Source: Undaria pinnatifida (lineage: Eukaryota; Sar; Phaeophyceae; Laminariales; Alariaceae). From it: a stretch of DNA of 64,000 nt. The notes under the pieces were generated by a model. That model worked only from the letters and a program-made list of their open reading frames with translations. It made no database searches and was not told the origin of the DNA. Of this stretch, positions 60,301-64,000 are shown in pieces; within the stretch, counting starts at the first letter, position 1; every line of letters begins with the position of its first letter. Made by a program: the position numbers and the translations under genes. Location of the stretch: positions 12,165,007-12,229,006 of the forward strand of contig JABAKD010000016.1 in NCBI GenBank assembly GCA_012845835.1. Direction: 5' to 3'.

Positions 60301-63300
60301 AACGAAAATATAGAATCGATATCGTAAGATTTCGATAATTGACACCCGTGTGCGTCGAGTCTGTTCGTTGGTTATCAGTCTAAAAGAATCGCGAACGTCA
60401 GGGGATTCCGATATATATCGAACATACAGACGCCCCCTGTGGTGTAATAGGGGATTACCGTCCGCGTTAAAGTTCATGATTCGGGTTTGAACTCTCCCGA
60501 GTTTATACTCGTGCTCTTGAGAACTTTTTCTTGCTAAAAACTCGACGAGCGGAAAGCGCGAAAGCGTGAGTTAGCAAAATTCGATGAACATCGACGAGCA
60601 TAAAAAGCTGAAATGTGGGAATGCGTGAAGCCTATGCGCGATAAAAATGAAGGCATGCACTGGGGGGGAAAAGGGAGGATTCCTGTGACCACGGCTTGCC
60701 CAGAAGATCGCTAAGGGCAAAAAACTCATACGGGTCGAGCTGGAGAGTAGAAGTGATGATAAGTTGAAATAAAAAATCCGGCACGTCGAGAATATGGTAT
60801 CGAAAACACAATATGGTAAATCTAACATCCGATTATTTAAAAACGCTCGATACGATATCGGCGATACGATATATCGAGCACCCGATATATCGAAGCATTC
60901 GATACGATATCCAACACTGTTATTACAGTAGTTGACAACATCCCAACAATGGTTACAGCTGTCAACCCCTGAAACGCTTGCTGTACGGCTGTCGGAAAGG
61001 ACCCCGTGGTGTTCCGACGAAAACGGGAGGAAGGCGGGCTCTTGGACTACGCTGAGGAGACTCACGCCATGAAGCGCTTTCTCGACAAGATACACCCGTT
61101 GAAGGACGAGTCGTGCCCTCCCAAATCAGGATTCAGCTACAGGTGACCTTTGTTGATGCGGTTGGGTAGTAGGGGAGAGCAGAATTTTTGGTTAGGGGAT
61201 TTTTTGGTCGGGAATTATTGAAATGGTGGAGGGGAGAAGTTCGTTTTTTTTTTTTTTGGTGGACAAAAAATGGAAACACCGACGCTCCATATAACACGCG
61301 ATCTTGCCACAGGAAAAAAAAAGATATCACGGTTATGTTCGCCTCCCTTGTCAAATGGGTAACACCGAAAAACCAATACCGGTCTGCCATTGATCCATCA
61401 GAGACACCGTTTCGTTGCGATATCTTTGCAGCTGAGCCATGTTTGCCAACCAATGAGTAACCGACCCCCCTCGCTATCACAATCGTTGAACCACCACAAT
61501 GTTGCCGCTTGATGCTGCTGCTGCTGCGGTATTGTTTGGCACCACCAGAAAAGTTTGCCATGACATCGAGCCCCCAGACGTCTACGACACGAGGCTGGAC
61601 TCTGTCCGTCCCCGCACGGTGGGCTACTCACCGGGGCACGTTCGAGCCTTGTCGCCCACCCCTCCGCTGACTTGGGGAGGGAGGGAGAGCTCGAGGGCTA
61701 GCTTGGAGTGGGGGGAGGGAACCGGCGGGTCTTTGGGGGCCGTGAAGGCTTGCTTGGGAGGCGCAAAGAGGGGTAGCAACGTGAACGACCATGCTTCGTT
61801 TGTGGTGAGAGATTGAAGTGGAGATGAAGCTTTTCACGAGAGGTTGTTGGGCTCTGTTTGTTCGAGAGATTGATTCTGACGAGAGGTTCGGCTCTCTTTG
61901 TTCGCCCCGGAAAAGGATTTTGACGAGCGGTTGGGGTCTGTTTCTTCTAGCGTAAGGACAAGGAAGGCGTCAATGTCCGCGTGTTCGGCCGTGCAGCAAA
62001 ATACGCATGCCTTGAGGTGTTGTACACGCTACCCTTCTCGTCTTGGATTCTCCTACAAGTACACGAGTCGTGACTTGCAGACTGGTAACGAAACCTTACT
62101 TCCCTGAACACCATCAACATCAATTTTTGCGTGAAACCATTGAAAATTCCAATTTCGCCACGTTGCGGTGGGTTATGTTTCTCTGCCGAGCCACGGGCGA
62201 GTAGCTCGACCAGTATCGCACCAGTTTCCGGTTTACGATGTTCTGTTTGTCCCCCCAGCGCACCTGGTACGGCACGGCCAGCACCGACCTCTTTCTGCCC
62301 GGTTGGCACTCCTGAATATTCCGGGTGGGGTTAAATTACGTGCCCGCTTCTCCGTCCGCCGGCCTTCCCGTATCCGTTTGAAGGACGAGAATTTCAGCCA
62401 GTCGTGGACGGCCGAAGCGTTTCCAGTTAGTGGCGAACAGCCACAGGAGCAGCGATCGCCGAGCAACCAAGAAGCAGAAGCCGGGGGTGCCACCATAGAG
62501 GTAAGGGTCTCGCTATGGTGTGTGTTGAGGGGTTGACGGTTTCGATGCCATGATGACTGCAGGAGCCACCGCGCTGTTCTTTGTATTTTGTTGCGCTGGT
62601 TGCGCGTGCTGCAGACAGATGCACGGTGTTCCTTGGGGACGAGATATTTGCCTTCCTTTATGCTTGAGGCTTTTTCCTTATGGGAAATCGATAGGCAACA
62701 TGTAAGGGAGATAGGCGACGATGATGGCGTCGATTGTTGGTCATACGAAGCGGCCCCGGTTGCTGTGGGCAAGGGGATGGATGGTATATTGCAGTGTCCG
62801 AACTACGATGCAAGGAACTGTCGGACACGCGCGCAGCGGGGCGCTTCTACTGCTACGCGAGCGCATTTCTCATGTTGTCGGGCGTTGCATGCCTGCCATA
62901 CCTGTCCCCCAGAAAGGCTAAACGCCTGGCAGTGTCCAAAGACCATGTGATCTCATGGCACCTGTTATGTGGATCAATTGCATCGATTTCTTGGTTCTCC
63001 TCTGTTTTTTTCGTCTAACCATGCGCTCTTTTGCTGCAGTGACTTTTTGGGTACTCTAAATCGAGGCCAGATGGTAGGCCTCCGCTCTCGCCTGCCCTAC
63101 CCGGGTTTCTTTCTTCATGCTATTTGTTGCGCATGGGGTTTCTCATTACTCTCAACGGTAGGCGTTTGCCAAGCGGCCCTCTTATCGACGTGGGCCGCGG
63201 TTTTCGATTGACGCGTGACGTGCAGGTGTGAACAAAGAAACGTGTTTCCCGTATGTCAAGAATCGGATTAAGAAGTAAAACCAGGCTTCCTTGCACCGGG

Positions 63301-64000
63301 GATCACACTCAACAGAGCACACACCGCTAAAGAGGGTACGTGGCCACCCCTAAACCGCACCAGGACGACCATTCACAACCCATTGTCACACGTCGAGCCC
63401 CAGAAGTCTATCAAGACGCATTCGGTTGCACACTCTTGACCCTCCGCCCTCCTCACGCTCCACGTAACTCGCCGAACACCTCACGGTGCTTCGCGGTTGG
63501 CACAGGCAATGTCTGCCTCGGCGGTGAAACCCCGACATGCTCCGTCCCGGCATAGTAGGGATGCGAGGGTCCATGTCCCTCAGGATTACGGCCATGCATT
63601 ATATGACCCCCCCCCCCCTCCCCCCCCCCCCGCCGTTATCCCTCGTGTTTTAGTTTTTCTTACCCGCCACAGATCATCTCGTTCATCCGCTCGGTGGACT
63701 TTCTTTCTTCCCTCGCCAGGTACGACCGATGTGGAGTCGCCAAGGGTTACGAACGAGGCAGGGGTCCTCTTCCTTCAGCTCCCCCGTCCTGCGCCCCTTC
63801 ACTTCCTCGCACGATCACCTCGGCCGGCCAATGTCCTGCGGGGTCCTATCCCGGTCTACTTCCGGCCTCAAGCCGCAGCAGTTCGACACGACGCAGCGGC
63901 GCTCTGAGTACACGTGCGCCCTTGTGACCAAGCGACAGGCGCGGCTGGCAAGAGAAGCTCGCGAGAAGTTGGCGGCTAAAGTTGTAAGGGCTGCTGTGGC
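57316..64000 (+). CDS. Unidentified multi-exon protein, 3' end outside the window
   Basis: ATG 57316 is in a strong context (GCCACCATG). Exons 57316-57540, 59542-59871, 61000-61142, 61549-61804, 61951-62058, 62225-62500 and 62615-62701 join with GT-AG borders and fully matching phases into 475 codons. The N-terminus is Ser/Gly-rich and low-complexity (residues 1-60). Later parts look folded: VPIIDRRNKRFVSARALARV, DPVVFRRKREEGGLLDYAEE, KVCHDIEPPDVYDTRLDSVR, RKDKEGVNVRVFGRAAKYAC and FPVYDVLFVPPAHLVRH. A possible eighth exon is 62815-62946 (phase 0, weaker). A last exon opens at 63720 and runs past the window. No membrane anchor or known catalytic motif is evident in the secure part, and I do not recognise the family. 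Confidence 0.66.
58482..58655 (+). repeat. Direct duplication of ~75 bp in an intron
   Basis: ttccatccgatttgaaaagt ctagattcattccggc ... gttgtgtttgcgagatacg occurs twice, separated by a short (at)n run. Confidence 0.9.
58850..59125 (+). repeat. CAG-rich low-complexity tract in an intron
   Basis: Interrupted AGC/CAG/CAA triplets; long ORFs over it encode only Ser/Gln/Cys runs. Confidence 0.9.
59542..59871 (+). CDS. Unidentified gene, exon 2
   Basis: 110 codons, phase 0 on both sides, acceptor cgacag and donor GTTGGG after AAISK. Basic at the start (RRNKRFVSARALARVQRKK), then Pro-rich (VPPQCLDYPPDRPLCLRGHT), then an Ala/Glu/Arg helix (VVQEEAERARRAESHTAAIS). The donor GTGAGG at about 59719 is an alternative that would shorten it. 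Confidence 0.66.
60432..60777 (+). mobile_element. SINE-like element, copy A, full length
   Basis: The head has an A-box-like TGGTGTAATAGG (60440-60451) and a B-box-like GGGTTTGAACTCT (60483-60495) about 32 bp apart, as in tRNA genes. The body has ctcttgagaactttttcttg ctaaaaa, gcataaaaagctgaaa, gcgcgataaaaatgaaggca and gcttgcccagaagatcgcta. The end is gatgataagttgaaat plus an A run. Lies in an intron of the unidentified gene. Confidence 0.75.
60800..60925. repeat. CGATA/TATCG palindrome-rich stretch
   Basis: cgatacgatat and gatatatcgag words alternate in both orientations and could fold extensively. Confidence 0.8.
62225..62500 (+). CDS. Unidentified gene, exon 6
   Basis: 92 codons, acceptor atcgcaccag and donor GTAAGG. 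Encodes FPVYDVLFVPPAHLVRHGQH, then RPLSARLALLNIPGGVKLRA, then a Glu/Gln-rich tail ending GGATIE. The alternating hydrophobic pattern suggests a beta-sandwich-like domain; this is only an impression. Confidence 0.68.
62947..63719. other. Intron-like stretch before the last visible exon
   Basis: Short frames (to 63211) have hydrophobic translations but no splice phase that fits well. A C run lies at about 63607-63632. Nothing else is supported. Confidence 0.4.
63720..64000 (+). CDS. Possible last visible exon of the unidentified gene, partial
   Basis: The acceptor ctcgccag precedes GTA at 63720. Of the three frames only this one stays open to the window edge. It starts VRPMWSRQGLRTRQGSSSFS and ends in a basic helix, TKRQARLAREAREKLAAKVV. 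Phase 0 fits the upstream exons. The gene continues beyond the window. Confidence 0.5.

Noticed and set aside
1-64000. Bacterial or phage defence system, operon or plasmid functions
   Set aside because: Gene structure is clearly spliced and eukaryotic; no such genes are visible.

Overview
This window looks like nuclear DNA of an intron-rich eukaryote, most likely a stramenopile alga and plausibly a brown alga. The reasons are genes cut into small exons with GT-AG introns, a nucleus-encoded bacterial-type GatA, CAG/CTG-rich low-complexity DNA and a very high load of short non-autonomous repeats. The lineage is inference. No operon, CRISPR array, phage or plasmid feature is present.

Layout. 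1-27374 holds no complete gene that I can support. It is a mosaic of short transposon-like repeats, tandem duplications and low-complexity runs, with one possible coiled-coil exon (7083-7163, minus) and diverged copies of it nearby. 27375-45030 (minus) is one gene, gatA, for glutamyl-tRNA(Gln) amidotransferase subunit A. I could splice it into 11 exons whose phases all match, giving about 496 residues; its introns of up to 5 kb are packed with the repeats seen elsewhere. 45100-48927 is intergenic repeat DNA. 48928-about 56067 (plus) carries exons of a large WD40-like protein, possibly two adjacent genes. 57316 to the window end (plus) carries an unidentified gene whose first seven exons join without a frame break; it runs off the window.

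Repeat families (labels are mine). R1 is a ~290 bp element with inverted ends starting near ACGCGTGCTACGATAGAGGT, about 12 copies. R2 is an ~85 bp element with ends C(C/G)CCTTTA, flanked by duplicated TTAA and nested inside R1 at least four times; it resembles a piggyBac-type MITE. R3 is a ~230 bp unit with a tandem cluster at 10270-11065. R4 is a ~0.8 kb element with ~40 bp inverted ends. R5 is a ~170-190 bp element with inverted ends AGTCGTGGT. R6 is a family of AT-rich direct repeats in a gatA intron. R9 is a set of modules in the largest gatA intron. In addition there is a SINE-like retroposon with a tRNA-like head and A-rich tail (four copies) and a family of GGGTC/GACCC pentamer arrays.

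How parts work together. GatA is the amidase subunit of GatCAB, which turns Glu-tRNA(Gln) into Gln-tRNA(Gln) in organelles. The other two genes have no visible functional link to it. I did not find a coherent new multi-gene system. The most informative novelty is the layered transposon structure (R2 in R1, then tandem amplification), the SINE family, the decayed gatA exon copies inside gatA introns and the small coiled-coil exon family.
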